Positions 7,862-15,936 are shown, numbered from the stretch's first letter. The stretch: 64,000 bases of DNA from an uncultured Gammaproteobacteria bacterium (GCA_913064945.1 CAJYAN010000005.1:186001-250000); one strand, 5' to 3'. Made by a program: numbers and translations. Notes: generated from the sequence alone by a model not told the origin.

Positions 7862-10072
7862 TTAGTTATGAGCCAGGGTAGCGTTAACGCGCGTTACCAT
7901 GTTGTCGGCCGTGATACCGTTAAATGCCATGATCTCTGCCGGTGTCGCCGTGGTCTCACCACGCTTCCAGCAGAAGGTATCGCGTTGCGCTGCACGTGTA
8001 CGCAGTAGTACCGGTTCCAGTGCCGCACTCGGTCCGCCGCTCACGGCCAGCAACATGTTGCCATCAAACAGGGTATTAAACTGGGCATTACTCATGAACG
8101 TGCCGTCCGGCTCTGCTACTGTGTCCCAGGCAATATCCGTCGGGCGATACAGTCGGCGCGGGTTGACGACCGCAACGATACGCACTTTATAGCCGGCGTT
8201 TTCTAACTGATCCTTCGCTTCAAAGACCGGCAGGAAAATCATGTCACCGGTGACGGCAAACACAACCGTACCCTTGCTGCCGCCAGCCGATTCATAAATC
8301 GTCGCCGCGCCATGTTCGAATGCCTGTCGGGCCTCGTCCACTGACAGATATACCGGCAATGGACTCTTTGAGGCAATGATCACCATGTTCTTGTTGTAGC
8401 TGCCGGTCGCATATTCATACGCCACCTGTATCGCATTCGCATCACAGGGGAACAGGGGATAGGTATTGCCGTTACGCATCATGGCCGCAAAATAATTTTC
8501 AATCTCCGGGCGTTGATGAGTCCAGCCATTGCGTCCCTGTTCCAGGGCACCGGCGGTAAACATGCTGACGATCGAAGGCGTCTTGCGGCGTAGTTCTGCC
8601 ATGGCCTGCGCTACGGTTTGCATAATCGGCCAGCCGTTAATGGCAAATGACTCATATGACAACCATATGGAGCGCGAACCAAACAGGGCCAGTCCTGCAG
8701 CAAAACCGGCACAGGCATCTTCATTGAGGGGTTCATAGACCTGGCCATTGGGCTCCTGATTGTATAGCGGGTCCTGTGTCGGATGACGAATCTTCAACGC
8801 ATCGTTGATGTTTTTCATTGCCGAGGCCTCGTTGCCATCGGCATTGGTGACGACGTAACGCGCATCGGACTTACCCATTTGTGCCACCAGTGCCCCCATG
8901 GCGGTGGCGGGTACGGCCTTTTCACCTTTTGTGAAGTCCTGCATCTCGAAGGTTGGTAAGGGCGTAAACGTCAGTTGACCTTCCGTAACGACAGTCTTTG
9001 CCGCCGGTCCACCACCGGCACGACGCAGGTTGTCGCGGACCAGTTGCCAGGCTTCGATTGGTAAGGCGCGGCGTTTGAGTCCATCAATGATGTGGGGTTG
9101 ATCGAGTGTATCGGCCGGATACAGATTGTGTGACTTGGCGCCGACGGTGTGCACGCCGGTACCTTTCAATTGCTTGATAATGAACGCCGTCAGCTTGCCG
9201 CCCATGGCTGATTTTGCGGCACGATCGATCCCCTGTAACACGGCTCTGGTAAACGCCAGGCGCTGAGGCAGGGAAAAGCGGCTACTATCGACATAGGCAC
9301 CCTGTTGATCACTGTCGTCAAATTCCCTGGCATCGATCAGGATGACTTCTTCGAAGCCGTGACCCTGCCAGTAGGCAAGCATTTGTTGATTGTCGTGTAG
9401 TGAGACCATGGAGTGGTGTTCCTGCGAATAACCATTCCAGATAAGACACGGTAAAAAATTGGTGACTTCAGGGTAGGCGACGTGGAAGTGCATCATCGAA
9501 TTCAGGACATAGGGTTCACCCATGCCGCCGTCACCAATGGTGACGGGAAACAGCTTGTCGCGATGCAGGTAGGCACCGGCCATGGCAAAGTGCTGACCCT
9601 GTCCAAGCGGACCGGCCGGTGCCAGTAGACCCGGGATGGCACCGGAGAGGTGACCGAGCAGACCGTGTTGTTCACGAAAACGTTGCATCATGTCATCCAT
9701 ATTCTGGATACCCATGTCTTCAAGTGAGCCGTCAAGGAACATGGAAGAGTAAAAGCCGGGGGCGTGATGGCCGACTTCGGTGACGATATTCGTATGACCG
9801 AGCATCATTAACGACGCATGCGCCTCGGCGCTGGAGGCAAAGCCGCCGGGGTGACCGCTACCTTTTGAGCCGGTGACCTGCAGTGTGAGATACCGCAGTG
9901 CATCGGCGGCCAGCAGAGTCTGGTAGACACTATTGGCGTCAGCACTGTCAGCAATGGCGCTTTGGCCTTCCGCAATGGCGGCCTGGGCGGTACGGGCATC
10001 GAAATCCGGCCATTTTTCACCGAAATGCTGGATGCCCTGACAAAAATTCGGAGTGTTGGTCTGCTTGCTCAT
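7862..10072 (-). CDS. phosphoketolase/transketolase-family thiamine diphosphate enzyme
   Basis: A 736-residue ThDP enzyme. The N-terminal part has GSKGSGHPGG (about 68-77) and GHHAPGFYSSMFLDGS, and the ThDP signature begins at GDGGMGEP, with a conserved Asn about 30 residues on. The second half has VYEPLNEDACAGFAAG, SYESFAINGW and GRNGWTHQRPEI, followed by PCDAN. These are the landmarks of phosphoketolases (COG3957) rather than ordinary transketolase, although GHPGG recalls transketolase. It is shorter than bona fide xylulose-5-phosphate phosphoketolases (about 790 residues) and the His-rich substrate motifs differ. The substrate is therefore not assigned; some databases label such proteins xylulose 5-phosphate 3-epimerase. 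It is the first gene of the five-gene operon. ATG is at 10070-10072, with GAGG upstream. Confidence 0.82.
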   Translation of the reverse strand: MSKQTNTPNFCQGIQHFGEKWPDFDARTAQAAIAEGQSAIADSADANSVYQTLLAADALRYLTLQVTGSKGSGHPGGFASSAEAHASLMMLGHTNIVTEVGHHAPGFYSSMFLDGSLEDMGIQNMDDMMQRFREQHGLLGHLSGAIPGLLAPAGPLGQGQHFAMAGAYLHRDKLFPVTIGDGGMGEPYVLNSMMHFHVAYPEVTNFLPCLIWNGYSQEHHSMVSLHDNQQMLAYWQGHGFEEVILIDAREFDDSDQQGAYVDSSRFSLPQRLAFTRAVLQGIDRAAKSAMGGKLTAFIIKQLKGTGVHTVGAKSHNLYPADTLDQPHIIDGLKRRALPIEAWQLVRDNLRRAGGGPAAKTVVTEGQLTFTPLPTFEMQDFTKGEKAVPATAMGALVAQMGKSDARYVVTNADGNEASAMKNINDALKIRHPTQDPLYNQEPNGQVYEPLNEDACAGFAAGLALFGSRSIWLSYESFAINGWPIMQTVAQAMAELRRKTPSIVSMFTAGALEQGRNGWTHQRPEIENYFAAMMRNGNTYPLFPCDANAIQVAYEYATGSYNKNMVIIASKSPLPVYLSVDEARQAFEHGAATIYESAGGSKGTVVFAVTGDMIFLPVFEAKDQLENAGYKVRIVAVVNPRRLYRPTDIAWDTVAEPDGTFMSNAQFNTLFDGNMLLAVSGGPSAALEPVLLRTRAAQRDTFCWKRGETTATPAEIMAFNGITADNMVTRVNATLAHN

Positions 10073-10111
10073 AGTTCTGGCCTCGTAAAACGCATGTAAG
10101 ATGGGCTAAAA

Positions 10112-10145
10112 TTTCACATTACAAATAATATTTCACAATACGAAA
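10112..10145. promoter_or_regulatory. candidate IclR-type operator pair before the glycolate operon
   Basis: TTTCACAATACGAAA (10131-10145) matches TTTCATAATATGAAA (10245-10259) at 13 of 15 positions. A second, poorer copy TTTCACATTACAAAT (10112-10126) starts 19 bases earlier. They lie 40-75 bases upstream of the phosphoketolase-like ATG, where a regulator could overlap the promoter. IclR proteins bind palindromes of about this size. Assignment to the adjacent regulator is inference. Confidence 0.5.
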
Positions 10146-10156
10146 ATTTATGTGTA

Positions 10157-10191
10157 AAATAAAGGCAGTGAGTATGACACTGCCTTTATTT
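10157..10191. terminator. 14-bp perfect inverted repeat in a divergent intergenic region
   Basis: Arms AAATAAAGGCAGTG (10157-10170) and CACTGCCTTTATTT (10178-10191) are perfectly complementary around a 7-base spacer. The GC-rich core flanked by A on one side and T on the other resembles a bidirectional rho-independent terminator. That is odd here, because no gene converges on it: the flanking genes both point away. It could instead be a regulator-binding site or an insulator between the two promoters. Confidence 0.5.
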
Positions 10192-10244
10192 ACTGCTTGT
10201 TTAAAAGGTAGCGTAAAGCTTATAATTTTGCAATACACAATCGT

Positions 10245-10259
10245 TTTCATAATATGAAA
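10245..10259. promoter_or_regulatory. candidate operator just before the iclR-type gene
   Basis: TTTCATAATATGAAA is a perfect palindrome (6-base arms, 3-base centre) ending 9 bases before the ATG of the regulator at 10269. It nearly repeats the site at 10131-10145. Its position over the ribosome-binding region suggests autorepression. This is inference from position and similarity. Confidence 0.55.
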
Positions 10260-10268
10260 TATTAAGAG

Positions 10269-11006
10269 ATGTCATCAATACAAGTAATCGATCGTAGCGT
10301 CAGTCTGCTGGACGCCATTAGCCAATATGAAGATGCGGCCAGCCTGAAGTTATTGTCTGCCGATACCGGTCTGCATCCCTCCACCGCGTTTCGAATCCTC
10401 GGTGCCTTAATGGAATCGGGTCTGGTCGAAAAAAATGCGGCAGGCCACTATCGCCTGGGCCGCAAGCTGGCCCACCTTGCCGGTAAGGTTCGCCAGGGGC
10501 TGGACCTGAGAGAACAGGCACTGGACATCATGGAGGCCCTGCGCGACGAGATTGGTGAGACGGTTAATCTGACAGTGCGTGAAAGTGATGAGGTCATCTA
10601 TATCGAGCGCGCCACGCCCAATCGGATGATGCGCGTGGAACAGGTCATTGGTAGCCGTGCGCCACTACACGTGACGGCAGTTGGCAAGTTGATGCTGGCC
10701 GAGCTGGGTGAGTCCTTTCTCAATGCCTATACGCAGCGCACCGGACTCAAGTCCTATACACCCCATACGATTACAACCGCGCCGAAGCTATTGGAGGAAA
10801 TCCAGCAAGCCCACGCCTTAGGTTTTGCCTACGACAATGAAGAGGCCGAAGAAGGGGTTGGTTGTATCGGTGTCCTGATTTATGACGGCAAGCAACATGT
10901 GGTTGCCGGGCTGTCTATCTCCGCCCCCATCGAGCGGCGTAAGGACGCCTGGGTCAAGCTGGTGAAAGACGCCGGTAAAAAGATATCAGAACGCCTTGGT
11001 CGTTAA
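10269..11006 (+). CDS. IclR-family transcriptional regulator
   Basis: A 245-residue IclR-family regulator. The N-terminal winged helix-turn-helix spans about 5-60, with VIDRSVSLLDAI and then ADTGLHPSTAFRILGALMESGLVEK. A C-terminal effector-binding domain spans about 75-245, with TVNLTVRE, SRAPLHVTAVGKLMLAE and GCIGVLIYDG. The family binds small organic acids such as glyoxylate or aromatic acids. It is divergent from the phosphoketolase/kinase/glcDEF operon across a 196-base region with matching palindromes, so it most likely controls that operon and itself. The sign of control and the inducer cannot be read from sequence; glyoxylate or a sugar acid would be reasonable candidates. The SD is weak (AAGAG directly before ATG). 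Confidence 0.93.
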   Translation: MSSIQVIDRSVSLLDAISQYEDAASLKLLSADTGLHPSTAFRILGALMESGLVEKNAAGHYRLGRKLAHLAGKVRQGLDLREQALDIMEALRDEIGETVNLTVRESDEVIYIERATPNRMMRVEQVIGSRAPLHVTAVGKLMLAELGESFLNAYTQRTGLKSYTPHTITTAPKLLEEIQQAHALGFAYDNEEAEEGVGCIGVLIYDGKQHVVAGLSISAPIERRKDAWVKLVKDAGKKISERLGR

Positions 11007-11104
11007 GCACAGCAAAAATTTCCCGTCAGTCTGTCCACTCCGCAGTGCCCTGTACGAATGTATAGAATCAACTATGCTTGGCTATTTATACTGGGATTTG
11101 TCAG

Positions 11105-11671
11105 ATGCATGAACAGGCAGACGTCACACAGCTATTGCTCGACTGGCGGGGCGGTGAAGAAAAGGCGTTGAATGTGTTATTGCCTATCGTGCAGGATAAT
11201 CTGCACCAGCTGGCAGCAAGTTATATGCGTGGCGAGAACGCCGGTCATACACTGCAGGCGACGGCACTGGTCAATGAGGCCTTTCTGCGTCTGGTGGATG
11301 CGAAGCTGACCTGGCAGAACCGCGCCCACTTTATCGCCATTGCCGCTAATACCATGCGCCGCATTCTGGTCGACCATGCCCGTGCCAAACAACGAGAAAA
11401 GCGCGGTGGCGACGCCATCCAGGTGACGTTACACGAAACCAGTATTGGGGGCGGAGAAGGGCCGGACATCCTGGACCTGGAAGATGTTTTAACCCGACTG
11501 ACAACATTTGATGCGCGCAAGGCACAGGTCATCGAGATGAGCTTTTTTGGCGGTCTGACCTATGATGAGATCGCCGAGGTGCTGGCGATCTCTCCCGCCA
11601 CGGTGGATCGTGAGTTACGTTTTGCCAAGGCCTGGCTCTATCGGGAAATGCACCAGGACACCTGTCATTAG
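11105..11671 (+). CDS. ECF RNA polymerase sigma factor, Ser/Thr-kinase-linked type
   Basis: A 188-residue sigma factor of the ECF type described by PF07638/TIGR02999. Region 2 includes HTLQATALVNEAFLRLVD (about 48-65) and NRAHFIAIAANTMRRILVDH. Region 4 has MSFFGGLTYDEIAEVLAISP, with a helix-turn-helix for the -35 element. These factors usually have no anti-sigma factor and are encoded next to a Ser/Thr kinase. In Vibrio parahaemolyticus, threonine phosphorylation of such a factor (EcfP) by its kinase (PknT) activates it. Here a kinase and a haem-motif sensor gene converge on it from the other strand, with a 9-base gap between stop codons. I start at ATG 11105; an in-frame TTG at 11078 is possible but adds no conserved sequence. 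Confidence 0.9.
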   Translation: MHEQADVTQLLLDWRGGEEKALNVLLPIVQDNLHQLAASYMRGENAGHTLQATALVNEAFLRLVDAKLTWQNRAHFIAIAANTMRRILVDHARAKQREKRGGDAIQVTLHETSIGGGEGPDILDLEDVLTRLTTFDARKAQVIEMSFFGGLTYDEIAEVLAISPATVDRELRFAKAWLYREMHQDTCH

Positions 11672-11680
11672 TTTCATCCG

Positions 11681-12550
11681 CTATGTGTCAATCATATTCA
11701 TCGCGTTGACCAGGCTGCGTCGCATGCGGTTAAATGAACGTGATAGCGAGGCCACTTCATCCTTACCCTTCAGCTCATATTCCGGTTGGTCCATTTTACC
11801 CATGCTGACATCATGGGCGATGAGGGACATTTTTTTCACCGGCTGTACCACAATCTTATACAGCAGGATGTTGAGTAAAAGGATAATCAATAAAAAGACG
11901 GCACCGGTGGACAGTAAAAAGGTGCTCAGGGTCTGTCTGGCCCGCGCCAGCGCAACGTCCATGGAGACGCTGACAATCTGACTGCCAACCACTTCGTTGA
12001 GTTTCCAGCCAAAGCCATTCGATTCGCCGTAACGCGCCAGCATGGCCGGTGGTGCATCGCTGACCTTGCCGTGACAGGCCAGGCAACTTTCGTTTTTAAT
12101 CCGGATGGGACGGGCGATGTACAGGCTCTGACCCGTGGCGGTTTTATGTTCGCCGACAAGCTCGGTCTTTTGCGCATGGTTACGAAAATACTCAACCAGC
12201 CCCGTCTCCCACTCGGTAGCACGTGATGCGGGATTCGTTGGGTTAAGCGTCGCCTCTTTATAGGAATAATCGGGATACAGTTTTCTTAACCGGGCCACAT
12301 TGTTGGTGGCGGCATAGGCCGGAACAGTCTGCGGCAAAAAGTTATCTTTTTGCATGGCCAGCAGGGGGCGTATTTCCTCAATAGTATAATTGCGTACCGA
12401 CAGGGCGCTTTGCAGGATAATTCCGGCGGTATGCAGTACCTCTTCACGGGCATTACTCTGCAGGACGGTGTAGGCAATTTTACCGATAGCACCAATGCCG
12501 ATTATAAAGGCAATAAAAAAAGCCAGATTAAATTTTAACCAGAGTTTCAT
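11681..12550 (-). CDS. membrane sensor with DUF3365 domain, c-type haem motif and HAMP
   Basis: A 289-residue protein. A transmembrane helix (about 8-30) is followed by a periplasmic DUF3365 (Tll0287-like) domain with a single CxxCH motif (CLACHG, about residue 155), the signature for covalent haem c. A second membrane helix (about 211-235) precedes a cytoplasmic HAMP segment (VVQPVKKMSLIAHD to MRRSLVNAMN) that ends the protein. There is no kinase, cyclase or methyl-accepting domain, so the output must go to another protein. It follows the Ser/Thr kinase gene by 31 bases on the same strand, making that kinase the obvious partner. Redox state or a gas such as NO, CO or O2 is a plausible stimulus; that is inference from the haem motif. 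Confidence 0.85.
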   Translation of the reverse strand: MKLWLKFNLAFFIAFIIGIGAIGKIAYTVLQSNAREEVLHTAGIILQSALSVRNYTIEEIRPLLAMQKDNFLPQTVPAYAATNNVARLRKLYPDYSYKEATLNPTNPASRATEWETGLVEYFRNHAQKTELVGEHKTATGQSLYIARPIRIKNESCLACHGKVSDAPPAMLARYGESNGFGWKLNEVVGSQIVSVSMDVALARARQTLSTFLLSTGAVFLLIILLLNILLYKIVVQPVKKMSLIAHDVSMGKMDQPEYELKGKDEVASLSRSFNRMRRSLVNAMNMIDT

Positions 12551-12581
12551 AACATCCCCCTTTTAAAGAATTCAAAAAAAT

Positions 12582-14141
12582 TCACTCCGTCATAATTGAT
12601 TTCATTTTTTGACGCGCCGTAAGTTGTTCCGCTGGGTTTGTCAGGCTCTCGGCTAATATCTGACAGACGACGTCCCGGTCACCGCTGGTGGCAATCGCGC
12701 GGCGTATGAGTGAGCCGGCAATCGGTCCAACATAAGGTAGCAGGCAGGATTCAAGCTTTGCCAGTTGTACTGGTGTCAGTTCAAGGTGGTTGCTGGGATT
12801 GCTGACGTTGACGGGATTAACCGCCGGAGGCGTGGTGTTCATGGCGGCCTTGAGTTTCATTTTTTCAGCAAAGGAACGCTTCGTTATATCGTCGGGCAGC
12901 AGATCACAAAGTGCCGAGCAAAGCTGATCAATATTACTGGCGTGTCGGGCCTGTCGTTGTACCAGCTTGGTGCTGATTGGGCCCAGAGTTGGCGTGAGCA
13001 GGGCAATAATGATATCGAGAAAGGCAGGTTCCCACTCAAAGGCAATGTTGTCATTTTTAGTCAGGTGATTCGCACGACGTGTCACCTGTAGATTCGTCCC
13101 CTGGGACGCCTGTATCTGAAGACAGTCTTCCAGCATCGACTTTATATCGGCATAGCGTGCATTGCGATTGCGTTGCATGGCCTTACTGAGAATTGAGTGT
13201 AATGCCGGTGGAATACAGTCGGAAATGGATGCAGCGCGATCATCTGTCAGCACGGCCTCAACCACCTGGCTGGCACCATCACCATCGAATGCCGTCTTGC
13301 CTGTGAGCATTTCATACAGGGTAACGCCAAGTGCCCAGATATCGGCGCGGGCGTCGACCTCCTGTCCGCGCATTTGCTCTGGTGCCATATAGGCCAGGGT
13401 GCCGATCCCCATGCCGGTGCTGGTGAGGTGGATGTTGGCTACCTTGGCAATACCAAAATCAAGAATCTTAACGCCACGATCCTGAGTCAACATGATATTG
13501 GCGGGTTTGATATCACGGTGCACGATATCGTTGGCATGCGCGGCGGCGAGTCCGTCGGCGACCTGGATGGTTACCGCCAGGGCATCATGGCTTTGCAGGC
13601 AGCCGCGTTTCAGGCGCGCCGCCAGGGTTTCGCCCTGGTAGTAGGGCATGGTGATATACAGGTGCCCCTCCGGCGTTTCATTGATGTCATGGATGACACA
13701 TATATTAGGGTGATCGAGCCTGGATGCCGCGCGGGCCTCGGCCATAAAGCGCTGCCGTGATTCCGCCTTACTATGCATATTGGCGGGTAAAAACTTGAGG
13801 GCCACATCGCGCTCCAGGCGTGAGTCAAAGGCCTGATAGACCACCCCCATCCCACCAACTCCTATCTGGTCAATAATTCGATGGTGGCCGATGTCATCGC
13901 CGGTTTTGTATGGGGACGATATTCCACCAAAAGGGGGTACTACCGGTGACTGTTGATTCCATTTTTTTGTGGCAGCGAGATGGGCATCCAGGAGCGACAT
14001 GACCTCGTCCGACAGACGAGGTTCACCGGCACAGGCGTGGGCAACAAAGGCTGCCCGCTGCGCGGGGGGAATACCCAGTGCCTCATCAAAGATGGCCTGT
14101 AGTTTTTGCCAGTAGGTCTCGTCCATAAGTCGCCGGATCAT
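12582..14141 (-). CDS. cytoplasmic Ser/Thr protein kinase (ECF-linked)
   Basis: A 519-residue Hanks-type kinase. The N-terminal 75 residues (WQKLQAIFDEALGIPPAQRA, CAGEPRLSDEVMSLL) are the helical preface typical of kinases paired with ECF sigma factors. The kinase domain (about 90-350) has the glycine loop IGVGGMGVVY, VALKFL with the catalytic Lys, HRDIKPANIM, DFGIAK and GTLAYMAPEQ, so it should be active. No membrane helix is visible. The C-terminus holds two related helical units, around GPISTKLVQRQA and GPIAGSLIRRA (near residue 472), probably a protein-interaction module. It lies in an operon with the haem-motif/HAMP gene and converges on the sigma factor gene. ATG 14139-14141 has AAGG very close to it; an internal ATG at 14126 is the alternative. 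Confidence 0.9.
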   Translation of the reverse strand: MIRRLMDETYWQKLQAIFDEALGIPPAQRAAFVAHACAGEPRLSDEVMSLLDAHLAATKKWNQQSPVVPPFGGISSPYKTGDDIGHHRIIDQIGVGGMGVVYQAFDSRLERDVALKFLPANMHSKAESRQRFMAEARAASRLDHPNICVIHDINETPEGHLYITMPYYQGETLAARLKRGCLQSHDALAVTIQVADGLAAAHANDIVHRDIKPANIMLTQDRGVKILDFGIAKVANIHLTSTGMGIGTLAYMAPEQMRGQEVDARADIWALGVTLYEMLTGKTAFDGDGASQVVEAVLTDDRAASISDCIPPALHSILSKAMQRNRNARYADIKSMLEDCLQIQASQGTNLQVTRRANHLTKNDNIAFEWEPAFLDIIIALLTPTLGPISTKLVQRQARHASNIDQLCSALCDLLPDDITKRSFAEKMKLKAAMNTTPPAVNPVNVSNPSNHLELTPVQLAKLESCLLPYVGPIAGSLIRRAIATSGDRDVVCQILAESLTNPAEQLTARQKMKSIMTE

Positions 14142-14398
14142 ACCTTGTCTATCTGGGAATACGTAATTTCAATAAGTACTTGTATTGCTTAATAAATATT
14201 CTGATGCTTGGTGTGATGGTAGCTGGAAATGCGAGTGCTGCCTGTCGATTACCGTCCAACTGGTTGTTTAGTAGTCAATTCTGCCTGATGTGAAATTTTT
14301 TTACATTTTTTTCGATGGATGTGAGGGGATCTGCTGGTGTTCATCGCTTAACCCAGTAACCAGGAAGAAAACACACATATCAATCAGGAGAAACGAGC

Positions 14399-15319
14399 AT
14401 GAACACACTCACGCAAAAAATGCGCACTACCACCATTTGTTTAATTACCGTTGCCGCCATTGCCCTGCCGGGAATCAGCCAGGCAGGCTGGTTTAGCAGC
14501 TCAAAGCCGGTTAAAAGTGTGAGTCACATCGCACACAGGACGACCGGTAGCGTAAGGCATGCAGCGACATCAACCGCCGGTAGTATCAAGGATAAGGTGA
14601 CAGATATCTCCAGTAAGGTGAATGAAATGGCAGCCCAGTTCGCGGAGAGCCGTCCGTTAGCCGACGCGATGAAAAATGGCAAAATGATGTCGCATCTGAC
14701 CGAAATGGTGCATTACATTAATGATTACCAGAAGGATTACGAGGACTTCAATAATCGTGGTGCAGATGAGATGCGCGACGATATTCGTCGCCTGGTGAGT
14801 TCTGTCAATGGCGTGATCAGCACCCTGGGAATGGACAATAAGGTGGCTGACCAGATGCAACGTGCCGCCGATATTATCGAAAAAGTGCCGGCGACCTTTT
14901 TGTATCCACTGGCAAAGTCTGGTCTGAGTGAAAAACTTAAAGCGACGCGCGACCGTTTTTTACAGATGAAGGATGACGTGACGCTGATTGCAACACTGCC
15001 ACGGGAAAAAGATGTCCTACTATACCCTGAGTCTTACAAGGCTGACCTTTGCCCCCTGGTCAATGACTACCACACCAAAGTTCAGCTGGCCGTACTGAGT
15101 GCTCGTATCAAACAGGACAAGTATGCGGTTGACCTGATGAGTAAGCTGATACCAGATGATTTAACTGTGAATATTGAAGTGGTTGGTGGCGGTGGTTTGA
15201 CGATTTCAAAGTTCCCGGTCCAGTACCTCTTCATCGCAATGAATACTGTTCTTGATGTTATCGAAATGCGTATCGATACCTACACGTCAATCGGCGGTGC
15301 CATGTGTACATCTAACTAA
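14399..15319 (+). CDS. secreted helical protein of unknown function
   Basis: A 306-residue protein with a clear Sec signal peptide (MNTLTQKMRTTTICLITVAA, then a cleavage-like SQAGW near 30). The mature part begins with a Ser/Thr/Lys-rich stretch containing repeated HIAHRTTGS/HAATSTAGS-like segments, followed by amphipathic helices (about 55-260). I do not recognise a family. Only three cysteines are visible, including two near the C-terminus (MCTSN end). AGGAG lies 9 bases before the ATG. It diverges from the Ser/Thr kinase gene across 257 bases, which makes it a possible target of the adjacent ECF sigma factor. That is inference from position only. Confidence 0.72.
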   Translation: MNTLTQKMRTTTICLITVAAIALPGISQAGWFSSSKPVKSVSHIAHRTTGSVRHAATSTAGSIKDKVTDISSKVNEMAAQFAESRPLADAMKNGKMMSHLTEMVHYINDYQKDYEDFNNRGADEMRDDIRRLVSSVNGVISTLGMDNKVADQMQRAADIIEKVPATFLYPLAKSGLSEKLKATRDRFLQMKDDVTLIATLPREKDVLLYPESYKADLCPLVNDYHTKVQLAVLSARIKQDKYAVDLMSKLIPDDLTVNIEVVGGGGLTISKFPVQYLFIAMNTVLDVIEMRIDTYTSIGGAMCTSN

Positions 15320-15336
15320 GTTCTAAACTCCACTTT

Positions 15337-15360
15337 GGGGAGCCCTGGCTCCCCTTTTTT
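15337..15360 (+). terminator. rho-independent terminator after the secreted-protein gene
   Basis: Stem GGGGAGC/GCTCCCC (15337-15343 and 15348-15354) with loop CCTG, followed directly by six T residues. It lies 18 bases after the stop codon of the secreted-protein gene. Confidence 0.88.
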
Positions 15361-15390
15361 ATGCGTGAGAGATAATATAAGCGAAAGGCC

Positions 15391-15936
15391 TTACCGTGGT
15401 GGATAGCGTTTTAGTATCTCCGTCACCAGTTCCTGTATCAGGCGGTTGTTGGTCGCAGGGGTACTACCTGCATATAAACGTCGTCCCAGAGAACCACGCC
15501 AGAGCAATGCATTCTGTCTGTCGAGCACATCAATCGTTAAGACCAGGTCATCGACCGAGGCAACAGATGGCCCGCCAACATTATAAGACATACCCAGGGC
15601 ACTATTATAAGTTGATGTGCCAAAACCGAAAAAGACCCCCGAGCCATCGGACTCAACCTCCTGCTTGATGTCGAGGTGGTATTTGATGATGACATCGGGC
15701 TGCCCTGGGCTAAGTGAGTAGCCTTTTGTCTTGAATGCCGCTTTTAGAGTCTCGACAGTGCGTTGCTGCATAAAGGGATTATTGACGCGAGTATCTTTGC
15801 TGGTGTTGACCGGTGTGTCCTGTACCTGAAAGGTTTTGATCTGAGAGAAGTCAAACCCGGAACGATAATCGACATCGACGCTGGAAGCGCAGGCGGACAA
15901 CAGTAAACAGGTCAGGGCGATAAAGGATAGTTTCAT
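15391..15936 (-). CDS. DUF4136 lipoprotein
   Basis: A 181-residue lipoprotein. The signal peptide MKLSFIALTCLLLSAC carries the lipobox LSAC, with the lipidated Cys at residue 16. The mature protein starts with the DUF4136 pattern (VDYRSGFDFSQIKTF), continues with DVIIKYHLDIKQE and a Gly/Ser-rich middle, and ends with LVLTIDVLDRQNALLWRGSL and LVTEILKRYPP. Family members are outer-membrane-associated lipoproteins of unknown role. Length and layout are normal. It is transcribed alone, facing the terminator of the secreted-protein gene. Confidence 0.87.
   Translation of the reverse strand: MKLSFIALTCLLLSACASSVDVDYRSGFDFSQIKTFQVQDTPVNTSKDTRVNNPFMQQRTVETLKAAFKTKGYSLSPGQPDVIIKYHLDIKQEVESDGSGVFFGFGTSTYNSALGMSYNVGGPSVASVDDLVLTIDVLDRQNALLWRGSLGRRLYAGSTPATNNRLIQELVTEILKRYPPR

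Noticed and set aside
7862-10072. Ordinary transketolase
   Set aside because: GHPGG is present, but the C-terminal landmarks (GRNGWTHQRPEI, PCDAN) fit the phosphoketolase family.
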